From the NCBI GenBank assembly GCA_036279015.1, contig DASUJY010000072.1, positions 1 through 64,000 on the forward strand: a stretch of 64,000 bases of DNA, in the 5' to 3' direction. A program made the position numbers and the translations under genes. Each line of letters opens with the position of its first letter. Position 1 is the first letter of the stretch. Source of the stretch: DATEOR01 sp036279015. GTDB lineage: Bacteria > Actinomycetota > Thermoleophilia > Gaiellales > Gaiellaceae. The notes under the pieces are model-generated. The model was not told where the DNA came from, ran no database searches, and saw only the letters and a program-made list of their open reading frames with translations. This document shows positions 7,759 through 15,914 of this stretch, piece after piece.

Positions 7759-8752
7759 GGTCGAAGGGGCGGACGTGGCAGGCAGCGTGGTGTCCTTCCG
7801 TGATGGAGAGCAGGGGCGGGTCTTCGCGCTGGCAGCGCTCTTCCGCGTAATCGCAGCGGGTGCGGAAGCGACAGCCGCTCGGGATCCGAAGCGGTGACGG
7901 CATGTCGCCGGCGGTCGCACTTCGAGTCCGGACGACCGTCGGATCGGGCACCGGGGCGGCGGCGAGGAGCGCTTTCGTGTATGGGTGCTGGGGGTCCTGG
8001 AAGACCTGGTCGGTTGAACCGGTCTCGACGATGCGGCCCAGGTACATGATCGCGACCCGGTCGGCGACATGGCGGACGACGGCGAGCTGGTGGGCGATGA
8101 AGATCATCCCGAGCCCGAGTCGCTCGAGGAGGTCGTCGAGGAGGTTGAGGATCTGCGCCTGGATCGAGACGTCGAGCGCGCTGACCGGCTCATCGGCGAT
8201 CAGGAACTCGGGCTGGACTGAGAGCGCCCGGGCGATCGCGACCCGCTGGCGCTGTCCGCCGGAGAGCTGGCGCGGATAGCGGTCAGCCGAAGAGGCGGGA
8301 AGACCGACGAGGTCGAGCAACTCGGCAACGTGGTCCTTCGCCCGGTTCCGGGGTATGACGTGGTGTACGAGCGCCGGCTCGGCGATCGCCGTACCGACCT
8401 TCATGCGCGGGTTGAGCGACGAGTAGGGGTCCTGGAAGACCATTTGCATGCGTCGTCGCACGGACTGGAGGTCGCCTCGGCTGGCGCCGACGAGCTCCTG
8501 GCCGGAGAAGCGGATCGAGCCCGAGTCGGGTTCGATCAGGCGCAGGATCGAGCGGGCGAGCGTCGTTTTCCCGCTTCCCGATTCGCCCACGAGGCCGAGT
8601 CGCTCGCCCTTGCCGACGGTGAGCGAGACACCGTCCACCGCGACGGCACGGAGGCCGGGGCGCCGGCGCACGCTGTCGGCGAGCGGCCGGCGGGCGGCAA
8701 ACGTCTTGCGTACGTCCGAGACCTCCAGGAGCGGCGTCCGGTCGGCGCTCAC
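7748..8752 (-). CDS. Peptide ABC transporter ATPase (DppF/OppF type)
   Basis: 334 residues from GTG at 8752, whose first bases overlap the stop of the upstream ATPase as GTGA (4 bases), implying translational coupling. Walker A is GESGSGKTT, the signature LSGGQRQRVAIARA, Walker B EFLIADEPVSALD, with the switch His in FIAHQLAVVRHVADR. The C-terminal oligopeptide/dipeptide domain (HPYTKALLAAAP, then a Cys-rich CRFRTRCDYAEERC) is the hallmark of Dpp/Opp/Nik ATPases and can hold a [4Fe-4S] cluster in related proteins. With the ATPase at 8749-9789 it forms the heterodimer energising the permeases at 10648-12467. Confidence 0.93.
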   Translation of the reverse strand: MSADRTPLLEVSDVRKTFAARRPLADSVRRRPGLRAVAVDGVSLTVGKGERLGLVGESGSGKTTLARSILRLIEPDSGSIRFSGQELVGASRGDLQSVRRRMQMVFQDPYSSLNPRMKVGTAIAEPALVHHVIPRNRAKDHVAELLDLVGLPASSADRYPRQLSGGQRQRVAIARALSVQPEFLIADEPVSALDVSIQAQILNLLDDLLERLGLGMIFIAHQLAVVRHVADRVAIMYLGRIVETGSTDQVFQDPQHPYTKALLAAAPVPDPTVVRTRSATAGDMPSPLRIPSGCRFRTRCDYAEERCQREDPPLLSITEGHHAACHVRPFDHER

Positions 8753-9789
8753 AGTCCGACCTCGGCGTGGAAGGGACACGCGGTCACGTGGCCGTGGCCG
8801 ACGTCCTCGAGCGCCATGGAGACTTCTGTCTCGCATTGCTCACGGGCGTAGGGACAACGCGGTGCGAAGGGGCAGCCGGGCGGAAGCGCTGCCAGATCGG
8901 GCGGCTGACCTTTCACCGGGATGAGGCGCCGGTCACCCCGCTGGACGGCCAGTTCGGGGAGTGCGTTCAGGAGTGCGACGGTGTAGGGGTGCTGTGGTCG
9001 GTGGAAGAGCGCAGGCGTCGCTGCTTGCTCGACGACGTAGCCGGCGTACATGACGGTGACGCGGCTGCTCGCCTGGGCGATCACGCCGAGGTCGTGCGAG
9101 ACGAGGACGATCGCCATTCCTTCCTCGCCCTGTAGCTCCCGCAGAAGGGTGAGGATCTGGTCCTGGATCGTGACGTCGAGCGCCGTCGTGGGCTCGTCTG
9201 CGAGCAGCAGCTTGGGCTTGCAGCTGATCGCGATCGCGATCATGACCCGTTGGCGCATCCCGCCTGAGAACTCGTGCGGGTAGGCCTCGAGGCGCTCCGC
9301 CGCCGACGGGATGCCGACCCGGTCGAGCAGCGAGACGGCCTCCATTCGCGCCTGCCGCCGGGTCAGCTTGCGATGGATGCGCAGCGGCTCGGCGATCTGG
9401 TCGCCGACCGTATAGACCGGGTTGAGGCTCGACATCGGGTCCTGGAAGATCATCGAGATCTCGCTGCCGCGGACACGGCGAAGCTCCCGCCCGTTCAGCC
9501 CGAGCAGATCGCGGCCTCCGAAGACGACCGAGCCGGCGATGATCTCGCCTGGATGCGGGACGAGACGCAAGATCGAGCGGCAGGTGACGCTCTTGCCGGA
9601 GCCGGACTCGCCGACGAGGCCGAGCGTCTCGCCGGTGTAGACGTCGAAGGAGACGCCGTTCGCGGCCGCGACCACGCCGTCCCGGGCAGGGAAGACGGTG
9701 ACGAGGTCGCGTACGGAGAGGAGCGGCTCCTCGCCGTGTCGGCCAGCGCCCGACAGCGCTTCGGTGGACGGATGAAGCGCTTCCGTCAG
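8749..9789 (-). CDS. Peptide ABC transporter ATPase (DppD/OppD type), probable CTG start
   Basis: 346 residues if translation starts at CTG 9789. That codon overlaps the dppA stop as CTGA. No in-frame ATG, GTG or TTG exists between there and the conserved core (LLSVRDLVTVF), while earlier candidates lie deep inside dppA. Walker A is GESGSGKSVT, signature FSGGMRQRVMIAIAI, Walker B KLLLADEPTTALD, H-loop VLVSHDLGV. The C-terminal peptide-transporter domain has HPYTVALLNALP and a Cys-rich motif CPFAPRCPYAREQC. An SD-like aagggga stretch precedes the CTG. The function is secure; the start is an inference. Confidence 0.9.
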   Translation of the reverse strand: MTEALHPSTEALSGAGRHGEEPLLSVRDLVTVFPARDGVVAAANGVSFDVYTGETLGLVGESGSGKSVTCRSILRLVPHPGEIIAGSVVFGGRDLLGLNGRELRRVRGSEISMIFQDPMSSLNPVYTVGDQIAEPLRIHRKLTRRQARMEAVSLLDRVGIPSAAERLEAYPHEFSGGMRQRVMIAIAISCKPKLLLADEPTTALDVTIQDQILTLLRELQGEEGMAIVLVSHDLGVIAQASSRVTVMYAGYVVEQAATPALFHRPQHPYTVALLNALPELAVQRGDRRLIPVKGQPPDLAALPPGCPFAPRCPYAREQCETEVSMALEDVGHGHVTACPFHAEVGL

Positions 9790-10634
9790 CTGTAGATCCC
9801 CTTCTGGCCGACCTGCAGGGCGAGGAGGAGCTCGGCGAAGATGATCCCCATCGCCTCGGGAAGGTCGCTGGAGCTGAACTCGGTAATGCAGGGCGTCTTC
9901 TTGACGACGCCGGGGATGAACTCGCAGGTGGCTGCGATCGTGGTCGAGCTCCATTCGAATCCGACCCGGACCGGAAGCTCCATCTCGTACGGCTGCCGCG
10001 ATGTCTCGGCGAGCGAGCGAAGCGCCCGTGCGACGCCTTCGCGGATGCCCTTCTGGGCGACGTCGGGGTGCAGGCAGGTGGCGGCGAACATGTCGATACC
10101 GTCCTTGACCGCGAACGTCTCGAGATCGTCGCCGAGCACGCCCTTCGCTTCCCGGCAGACGGTGTCGTCGCCGGCGACGAACACGACCGGGACGCCGTAG
10201 TGACCGGCCAGGAGCGCGTTCAGCCGCGTCTCGCCGACGGGCTCATCGTTGAAGAGCATGTTCTGGATCTCCTTGCCGAGCAGCGTATGGGCGAGCACGC
10301 CCTGCTCGGTGCCGGCACAGGAGTGGTAGCCGACGAAGACGGCCGCGTCGAAGCTCTCGTCGAGGCCCTGCACCATGCACATCGGCTTGTGGAAGCCCTT
10401 GATCACACGGGCGCGCGAGTCGATCTCCTCGAGCAAGAGGTTGCGCTGGATCCAGTGCGAGTCGTTGACGAGCACCTCGTCGGCGCCGGCGTCGAAGGCG
10501 CCGAGGACGGCGGCGTTGGCATCGCCGGTCATGAACATACGGCCACGCTGGTAGTCGGATCCGTCCGGGAGGACGTCCTCCGGGTCGGTCATGGCGGTGG
10601 CGCCTTCCATGTCGACAGAGATGAAGACCTTCAA
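9786..10634 (-). CDS. dppA: D-aminopeptidase (DppA, peptidase family M55)
   Basis: 282 residues from TTG at 10634, preceded by aaaggag. The metal ligands of Bacillus DppA are in register: Asp8 and Glu10 (ISVDMEG), His60 (NDSHW) and His104 (VGYHSCAG), with a further His in LAHTLLG about residue 116. The family forms self-compartmentalised decamers with zinc and cleaves N-terminal D-residues such as D-Ala from short peptides. It sits between the permease and ATPase genes of a peptide importer, the same partnership as in the Bacillus dpp operon, so imported D-residue peptides are the likely substrate. It is cytoplasmic with no signal peptide. The proposed CTG start of the downstream ATPase overlaps its stop. 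Confidence 0.92.
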   Translation of the reverse strand: MKVFISVDMEGATAMTDPEDVLPDGSDYQRGRMFMTGDANAAVLGAFDAGADEVLVNDSHWIQRNLLLEEIDSRARVIKGFHKPMCMVQGLDESFDAAVFVGYHSCAGTEQGVLAHTLLGKEIQNMLFNDEPVGETRLNALLAGHYGVPVVFVAGDDTVCREAKGVLGDDLETFAVKDGIDMFAATCLHPDVAQKGIREGVARALRSLAETSRQPYEMELPVRVGFEWSSTTIAATCEFIPGVVKKTPCITEFSSSDLPEAMGIIFAELLLALQVGQKGIYS

Positions 10635-10647
10635 CGCGCGCTCCTTT

Positions 10648-11532
10648 CTAGACGGTGAGCCGGAATCGTTCCCCCATTCGCTCTGCAAGCCCGTCGCCGA
10701 CCAGGCTGAGACCGATGCCCACGACGACGATCACGGCACCGGGGAGCGTGGTGATCCACCAGGCGTTTAGGAGGAAGTTCTGTCCGTCGGCGACCATCGC
10801 GCCCCATTCCGCCTGCGGAGGGCGGACGCCGAGGCCGAGGAACGAGAGCGCCGCGACGAGCAGAATGTTCAGGACGAAGTCGGCCATCGAGAAGACGATG
10901 CTCGGCCGCAGTAGGTTCGGGATCGCGTGACGGAGGATGATCCGCGTGCGCGAGTAGCCGAGCGCCTCGCCGGCGAGCATGAACTCCTGTTCGCGCAGAA
11001 CGAGCATCTCCGCCCGGCTGAGACGGGCGTACATGCTCCAGGCGACGGCGAGAACGGCGATGTAGACGCCGGTCACCCCCGGCCCCACGACGGCGAGGAT
11101 TGCGATTACGAGCACGAGGAACGGGAACGCAATCACGACGTCGACGAGCCGCATGATCACCGTGTCAACCCAGCCGCCGAAGTAGCCGGCGACCGCCCCC
11201 AGCAGGACCCCGTAGGTGAGCGGCACATACGTCGTGATGAAGCCGATCTGGAGGTCGACCCGCGCTGCGTAGACGACCCGCGAGAAGACGTCCCGACCGA
11301 GGTTGTCCGTCCCCATCAGATGGCTCCACGACGGGGGCTGGAACGCATTGATCAGGTTCTGCGCATTCGGCGGATACGGGGCGATCAGTGGCGCGAAGAT
11401 CGCCACCAGCGCCACGGCGACGACGATCCCGACACCCACGTACAGCGTCGCGTTTGCCCAGCGGCGTTCGGCCCGGCCTTGACGCCGGATCCGCGCCGCG
11501 CTCGCAAGCAGCACCTCCTGCCTGGCCGCCAT
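10648..11532 (-). CDS. Peptide ABC transporter permease (DppC/OppC type)
   Basis: 294 residues. An N-terminal basic cytoplasmic segment is followed by a first membrane helix (LYVGVGIVVAVALVAIFAPL), the periplasmic motif HLMGTDNLGRDVFSR typical of DppC, then five helices. The EAA loop that docks on the ATPases is EALGYSRTRIILRHAIPN (about residues 189-206). The start ATG overlaps the upstream permease stop by one base (TGATG). It pairs with the 11532-12467 permease to form the inner-membrane channel. Confidence 0.92.
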   Translation of the reverse strand: MAARQEVLLASAARIRRQGRAERRWANATLYVGVGIVVAVALVAIFAPLIAPYPPNAQNLINAFQPPSWSHLMGTDNLGRDVFSRVVYAARVDLQIGFITTYVPLTYGVLLGAVAGYFGGWVDTVIMRLVDVVIAFPFLVLVIAILAVVGPGVTGVYIAVLAVAWSMYARLSRAEMLVLREQEFMLAGEALGYSRTRIILRHAIPNLLRPSIVFSMADFVLNILLVAALSFLGLGVRPPQAEWGAMVADGQNFLLNAWWITTLPGAVIVVVGIGLSLVGDGLAERMGERFRLTV

Positions 11533-12467
11533 CAGGACAGGCGCACCCGCGGATCGATCAGCGCGTAGGAGAAGTCGGCCAGCAGGTTGATCACGATCAC
11601 AATCAGCCCGAACACGAGCGTGAGCGCCTGGATCGTCGGGAAGTCGCGCGTGTAGATCGAGTCGACGAGGAGCTGCCCGAGCCCGGGAATGTCGAACACC
11701 TTTTCGATCACGACCGCACTCGAGATCAGCCAGCCGAGGTTGACCGCGAGCACGGTGATCGTCGAGATCGACGAGTTCCGAAGCGCATGCTTCAGGACGA
11801 CTCGCGACTCGGCCACCCCGCGTGCGCGCGCCGCCTCGATGTACTCGCTCGCGAAGACATCGGTCAGGCTCGAGCGCAGCGACCGGATCAGCATCGCCGC
11901 CAGGAAGACGCCAACCGTGAACGCAGGCAGGGTCAGGTGCATGACGTGGTCGAAAAAACCCTTCCCGTACCCGGACACCGGGAAGACGCCTAGGTCGAGC
12001 GAGAGCTTGCGGATCAGGAGCAGCCCGAGCCAGAACGCAGGCATCGCGAACCCGATCAGGGTCACGATCCGGATCGTGTGGTCCGGCAGCCGGTTCCGCC
12101 GCAAGGCCGAGACGATCCCCAGAGGCAGCGCGAGCACGACCGCGATCAACGTCCCGTAGCCGAGCAGGAACAGGCTCGGCCCGAGCCGCTCCCCGACCAC
12201 GCCCGAGACGGGGCGGCGCAGGATGATGGACTCACCGAAGTCGCCGTGCGTAAGGCCGCCGACGAAGTCGAGGTACTGGGTCGGAAGCGGCCGGTCGATC
12301 CCGAGCTCGTGCTTGACCGCGGCGATCCGCTCCGGCGGTGCCTTCCCGCCCAACATGATCCGGATCGGATCACCCGGGACGGCGTGAATGAGGACGAACG
12401 CGACCAGCGTGATCCCGATCACGACCGGGATCGCGTGCAGGACGCGCAGACCGAGGAAGCGAGCCAC
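11532..12467 (-). CDS. Peptide ABC transporter permease (DppB/OppB type)
   Basis: 311 residues starting at GTG 12467, six bases after the binding-protein stop. Typical DppB architecture: a first helix (HAIPVVIGITLVAFVLIHAV), the motif PGDPIRIMLGG, a periplasmic domain with THGDFGESI, then five helices. The EAA loop is EAARARGVAESRVVLKHALRN, and the C-terminal part has GLGQLLVDSIYTRDFP. It forms the membrane channel with the neighbouring DppC-type permease. Confidence 0.92.
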   Translation of the reverse strand: MARFLGLRVLHAIPVVIGITLVAFVLIHAVPGDPIRIMLGGKAPPERIAAVKHELGIDRPLPTQYLDFVGGLTHGDFGESIILRRPVSGVVGERLGPSLFLLGYGTLIAVVLALPLGIVSALRRNRLPDHTIRIVTLIGFAMPAFWLGLLLIRKLSLDLGVFPVSGYGKGFFDHVMHLTLPAFTVGVFLAAMLIRSLRSSLTDVFASEYIEAARARGVAESRVVLKHALRNSSISTITVLAVNLGWLISSAVVIEKVFDIPGLGQLLVDSIYTRDFPTIQALTLVFGLIVIVINLLADFSYALIDPRVRLS

Positions 12468-12473
12468 GAACCG

Positions 12474-14120
12474 CTAGTCGCTGAGCGACACGTCCTCGAG
12501 CGGCCACCAGGCCGTCTTCACGGTCCGGAAGCCTTGCACCTTCGAGTTGATCCCGGTCCGGGCCGGCGTGAAGAAGAGCGCGACCATCGGCGCGTCGTCC
12601 ATGACCAGCTGTTGCAGGTCGCCGAAGGCCTTCTCACGCACCGACTCCTCCAGAGTGTTCGCCGCCTGGGCGATCAGCTTCGTCGCGTTCGCGCTGTTGT
12701 ACTGGGTGAAAAACGACTTCGTTCCGCCCGGAGCGGTGTAGTCGAACTGGATCGCCGCCAGCTCGTCCGGAGCGGAGACGTCGCTCGTGATGTACCAGTT
12801 CGCGCCGGCGGTGTAGTTGAAGTTGGAGAAGTTCGTGTACGCGGTGCCGATGTCGGCGTTCTGGATCTGGACGTCCACGCCGATCCCGCTCCAGCTCTCC
12901 TTCACGATCTGGGCGAGTTGCTGCGTGATCACGTCGCCAGTAGGAACGACCAGCGGAACCGTGAACCCGTCCGCGGCCGACGACTGACCCATCAGCTCAC
13001 GCGCCTTGTCAAGGTCGAACGGATACGGCTCCACGTCGCTTCGCCAGTACTTCATCTTCGGCATCATGTGGTTGGCGATCTCGGCGTTGCCGAAGTAGAT
13101 CGTCTGGCGCATCGCCTCCTTGTCGGTGGCGTAGTTCAGCGCCTGGCGAACACGCGCGTCGTCGAGCGGCTTCTCCGCGTTGTTCAACCAGATGCCGTCG
13201 AAGCGGTAGATCTCTTCGATCTCGACGTCGATGTCGTCCTGCTTGTCCAGCTGCTCGATCTGGGCGTACGGAATGTTGAGCGCCACGTCCGACTCGCCCG
13301 CCTGCACCTTCAGGACGCGGGTGTTGTCGTCGGGGACGTACGGGATCATGACCTCGTCCAAGAGTGGCTTGTCCGCCTTCCAGTAGTTCTCGTTGCGGGC
13401 GAGGTGCACGAATTGGCCCTTGGAGAACTTGACGAGCTTGAACGGGCCCGTGCCGACCGGCTGCTGCGCGAACTTGTCACCGAGCTCCTCGACCATCTTC
13501 TTCGGGACGATCGAGGCGGCGAAGATATTCAGATTCTGCAGGAAGGGCGCGAACGGCCCCTTCAGCTGCACCTCGACATCGGAATCGCCGGTCGCGCGCA
13601 CCGACTTCACGGGGCCGAACAGGAACGAGTACGCGCTGCCCTTCGGATCGAAGATCCGCTCCAACGAGAAGATGACGTCGTCGACCGTCATCGGCGTGCC
13701 GTCGGAGAACTTCACGCCCTTGCGCAGGTGGAACGTGTAGATCGTCCCGTCCGGCGAGATGTCCCACGACTCCGCCAACGAGGGGACGACGTCCGTGGAG
13801 TTCTCGTTGATCGTCGTCAGCTGGTCGAACATGTTGTAGAGCACGTAGATCGAGCCGTTGTCGCTCGGCACGATCGGATCGAGCGAGAGCGGCTCCTCTG
13901 GGCGGGCCATCGTCAACGTCCCGCCCCGCTTGCCCGTTGCGCCGCCGACCGCCTCGGCCGTCGACGTCTCACCGCCCGCCGACCCGCCTCCACCACCGCA
14001 GGCGGCAAGAAGACTCGGCGTCGCCACCATGGCGCCGAGCCCCCCGAAGCGAATCAGCAGCTGCTTGCGCGTGATCTCGCGGTTGACGAACTCTTCCATC
14101 GACTCGAACTCGTTGCTCAC
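12474..14120 (-). CDS. Peptide-binding lipoprotein (SBP family 5) of the island ABC importer
   Basis: 548 residues from GTG at 14120, with a good Shine-Dalgarno (gggagg). The N-terminus has a 17-residue charged lead, TRKQLLIRFG, a hydrophobic stretch and the lipobox LLAAC, so the mature protein is a lipid-anchored extracytoplasmic receptor. The lead is long and Tat-like, but the twin-arginine is not perfect (RK). Family-5 motifs include LAESWDISPDGTIYTFHLRKGVKF, GTGPFKL and VRQALNYATDK. The family binds oligo- and dipeptides, nickel or other solutes. The linked D-aminopeptidase suggests D-residue peptides. It is followed directly by the two permease genes. Confidence 0.92.
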   Translation of the reverse strand: MSNEFESMEEFVNREITRKQLLIRFGGLGAMVATPSLLAACGGGGGSAGGETSTAEAVGGATGKRGGTLTMARPEEPLSLDPIVPSDNGSIYVLYNMFDQLTTINENSTDVVPSLAESWDISPDGTIYTFHLRKGVKFSDGTPMTVDDVIFSLERIFDPKGSAYSFLFGPVKSVRATGDSDVEVQLKGPFAPFLQNLNIFAASIVPKKMVEELGDKFAQQPVGTGPFKLVKFSKGQFVHLARNENYWKADKPLLDEVMIPYVPDDNTRVLKVQAGESDVALNIPYAQIEQLDKQDDIDVEIEEIYRFDGIWLNNAEKPLDDARVRQALNYATDKEAMRQTIYFGNAEIANHMMPKMKYWRSDVEPYPFDLDKARELMGQSSAADGFTVPLVVPTGDVITQQLAQIVKESWSGIGVDVQIQNADIGTAYTNFSNFNYTAGANWYITSDVSAPDELAAIQFDYTAPGGTKSFFTQYNSANATKLIAQAANTLEESVREKAFGDLQQLVMDDAPMVALFFTPARTGINSKVQGFRTVKTAWWPLEDVSLSD

Positions 14121-14172
14121 GAAGCCTCCCTCACTCGGTTTCGTCCACCTGCCCCCACGTCGCCCCGACTGC

Positions 14173-14787
14173 TCACCATGGCGGCGTCGCCGCCCCGATG
14201 ACGATGCTCACACCCGTCGCTGACGCGTTGCGAAACGCGTGCGGCCTCTCGGTCCGAAACCGCACTGCGTCGCCCTGCGCCATCCGGTACGGCTCGTCGC
14301 CGACGAGCAAGTCGACCGCTCCCTGGAGCACGTAGGCGAACTCCTCGCCCGCGTGCGCGATCTTGTCGTTCGCGTATCCGCCGCCCGGCTCGAACGAGAG
14401 CAGGTAGGGCTGCAACTGGTGGCCCTTGCTCGGTCCGAGGAGCTGGTAGAGAACGCCCTTCCCGCGGCGAACGCCTGGAGTCGTGGCCGCAGCCCCCCGA
14501 AGAACCTCGACGTCGTCGCCGCCGTCTCCCGGGTTCTCCGCTTCCGCCAGCAGCTCGGTGAGCTGGAGACCGAAGTGGTCGGCGACCTGCTGCAGCCGGC
14601 GTAACGACACACCGCCCTTGCTGTTCTCGAGCGCCGACAGCGACGACGCGGCCATGCCGATCGCCCGCGCTTGCTCGCGTAGGCTCAAACCCGCCTGGAT
14701 GCGAAGCCGTCTAATCCGCTGACCGACGAACTCGGCGAGGCCGTCGTCACTCGGTATCTCTCTCGCCGCTACGGACTGTCCACTCAA
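14173..14787 (-). CDS. XRE-family transcriptional regulator with C-terminal cupin domain
   Basis: 204 residues from TTG at 14787. An N-terminal HTH (about residues 18-72) includes LSLREQARAIGMAASSLSALENSKGGVSLRRL, whose recognition helix pattern S-x-L-S-A-L-E-N is typical of XRE/SutR-like regulators. The C-terminal cupin (about residues 125-204) has FEPGGGYANDKIAHAGEEFAYVLQG, the usual metal/ligand-binding strands, and GDAVRFRTERPHAF. Such regulators sense a small molecule with the cupin and often repress amino-acid or polyamine catabolism. It is divergent from the DUF1611 operon and precedes the importer operon, with a perfect palindrome 22 bases upstream of its start, so local autoregulation is likely. 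Confidence 0.88.
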   Translation of the reverse strand: MSGQSVAAREIPSDDGLAEFVGQRIRRLRIQAGLSLREQARAIGMAASSLSALENSKGGVSLRRLQQVADHFGLQLTELLAEAENPGDGGDDVEVLRGAAATTPGVRRGKGVLYQLLGPSKGHQLQPYLLSFEPGGGYANDKIAHAGEEFAYVLQGAVDLLVGDEPYRMAQGDAVRFRTERPHAFRNASATGVSIVIGAATPPW

Positions 14788-14808
14788 ACTGAACGCCGAC
14801 GTTAGAGT

Positions 14809-14825
14809 GTTCGGCAGTGCCGAAC
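14809..14825. promoter_or_regulatory. Perfect 17-bp palindrome between divergent operons, probable operator
   Basis: GTTCGGCAGTGCCGAAC has two 8-bp arms around a single central G. It lies between the divergent start codons of the XRE-cupin regulator (14787, - strand) and the DUF1611 gene (14817, + strand), overlapping the latter's first codons. Length and symmetry suit a dimeric XRE protein, so the neighbouring regulator is the natural candidate ligand. The overlap with a start codon would let binding block transcription or initiation of the + operon. Confidence 0.65.
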
Positions 14826-15914
14826 GTAGCACCTGGCTCCCGGCGGCGCAATCCCGTACCGAGGCGCTACCTCGTCCTCGCCGAAGGCCACGCGACCGAC
14901 CTACACCACGGAAAGACGATGCGCGGCTTGCTCCGCTACCGCCGGGACGAGGTCGCCGCGATCCTCGACTCCGAGCACGCCGGCGAGGAGATCGAGGGTG
15001 TTCCCGTCGTCGCAACCGTCGCGGACGGCCTGGGCCACGGGCCGAATGCCGCATTCATCGGAGTGGCGCCCGCCGGCGGACGACTGCCCGCCGTCTGGCA
15101 CCAGATCCTCCGAGATGCTGTCGAAGCGGGCCTCGACGTCGAGTCGGGGATGCACGTCTTCCTCGCCGACGACCCGGAGCTGGCCGCGCTCGCAAGCGAA
15201 CGCGGCGTCGAGCTCCGCGACCTCCGCCGCCCTCCTGCGGGCCTCTCCGTTCCCACGGGGGCGAACCTGGAGCATGACGCGGCGGTTGTCCTCACCGTCG
15301 GATCCGACTGCGCGATCGGGAAGATGACCGTAAGTCTCGAACTCGACCGGACCGCGCGCGAACGTGGACTCGCATCCGTCTTCGTCCCCACCGGCCAGAC
15401 CGGGATCGCCATCGCCGGCTGGGGCGTCTGTGTTGATGCGGTCGTCGCTGACTTCATCGCCGGCGCGACCGAACGGCTCGTCGTCGAAGGCGCCGACCGC
15501 GGCGACCTCCTCTGGGTCGAAGGACAGGGGTCGCTCGTCCACCCGCAGTACTCCGGCGTCACGCTCGGTCTCTTCCACGGGAGCGCTCCGCATGTCCTCG
15601 TCCTCTGCCACGAGGCGGGCACGACCCAGATCGAAGGCTGTCCCGGTCACCCGATCCCGCCCCTGCGCGAGCTCGTCGAACTCCACGAGCGGATGTCGCT
15701 CCCAGCCCGCAAGGCCCGCGTGGCCGCCGTCGCGCTCAACACGCGTCGCCTCGACGAGCGCGAGGCGCGCGCCGCCGCCTCGGCCGTCGAGGACGAGGTG
15801 CGCCTCCCCGCGGACGACCCGGTCCGCTTCGGTGCCGACCGGCTGCTCGACGCCGTCCTCGCCGCACTCCCCGAGCGACACCCCCGGACACGGAACCCAA
15901 TCGCCGCCCGATGA
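14817..15914 (+). CDS. dgcN: DUF1611 family protein, DgcN-like (D-glutamate N-acetyltransferase group)
   Basis: 365 residues from GTG at 14817. An N-terminal Rossmann-like domain (RYLVLAEGHATDLHHGKT) is followed by a C-terminal domain with a P-loop-like turn VGSDCAIGKMTVSLEL (about residues 161-176), WVEGQGSLVHPQYSG and CHEAGTTQIEG, all hallmarks of DUF1611. Family members include DgcN, reported to act with the epimerase-like DgcA in D-glutamate catabolism; no dgcA-like gene is present here. It overlaps the next gene by four bases (ATGA) and opens the three-gene + operon. D-amino-acid acylation or a related transfer is plausible. The exact substrate is not determined by sequence. Confidence 0.75.
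   Translation: MPNVAPGSRRRNPVPRRYLVLAEGHATDLHHGKTMRGLLRYRRDEVAAILDSEHAGEEIEGVPVVATVADGLGHGPNAAFIGVAPAGGRLPAVWHQILRDAVEAGLDVESGMHVFLADDPELAALASERGVELRDLRRPPAGLSVPTGANLEHDAAVVLTVGSDCAIGKMTVSLELDRTARERGLASVFVPTGQTGIAIAGWGVCVDAVVADFIAGATERLVVEGADRGDLLWVEGQGSLVHPQYSGVTLGLFHGSAPHVLVLCHEAGTTQIEGCPGHPIPPLRELVELHERMSLPARKARVAAVALNTRRLDEREARAAASAVEDEVRLPADDPVRFGADRLLDAVLAALPERHPRTRNPIAAR

Noticed and set aside
12078..14201. A 707-codon open frame on the + strand opposite the binding protein and permease
   Set aside because: Antisense to a well-supported lipoprotein and permease; composition is Arg/Asp/Val-rich without motifs.
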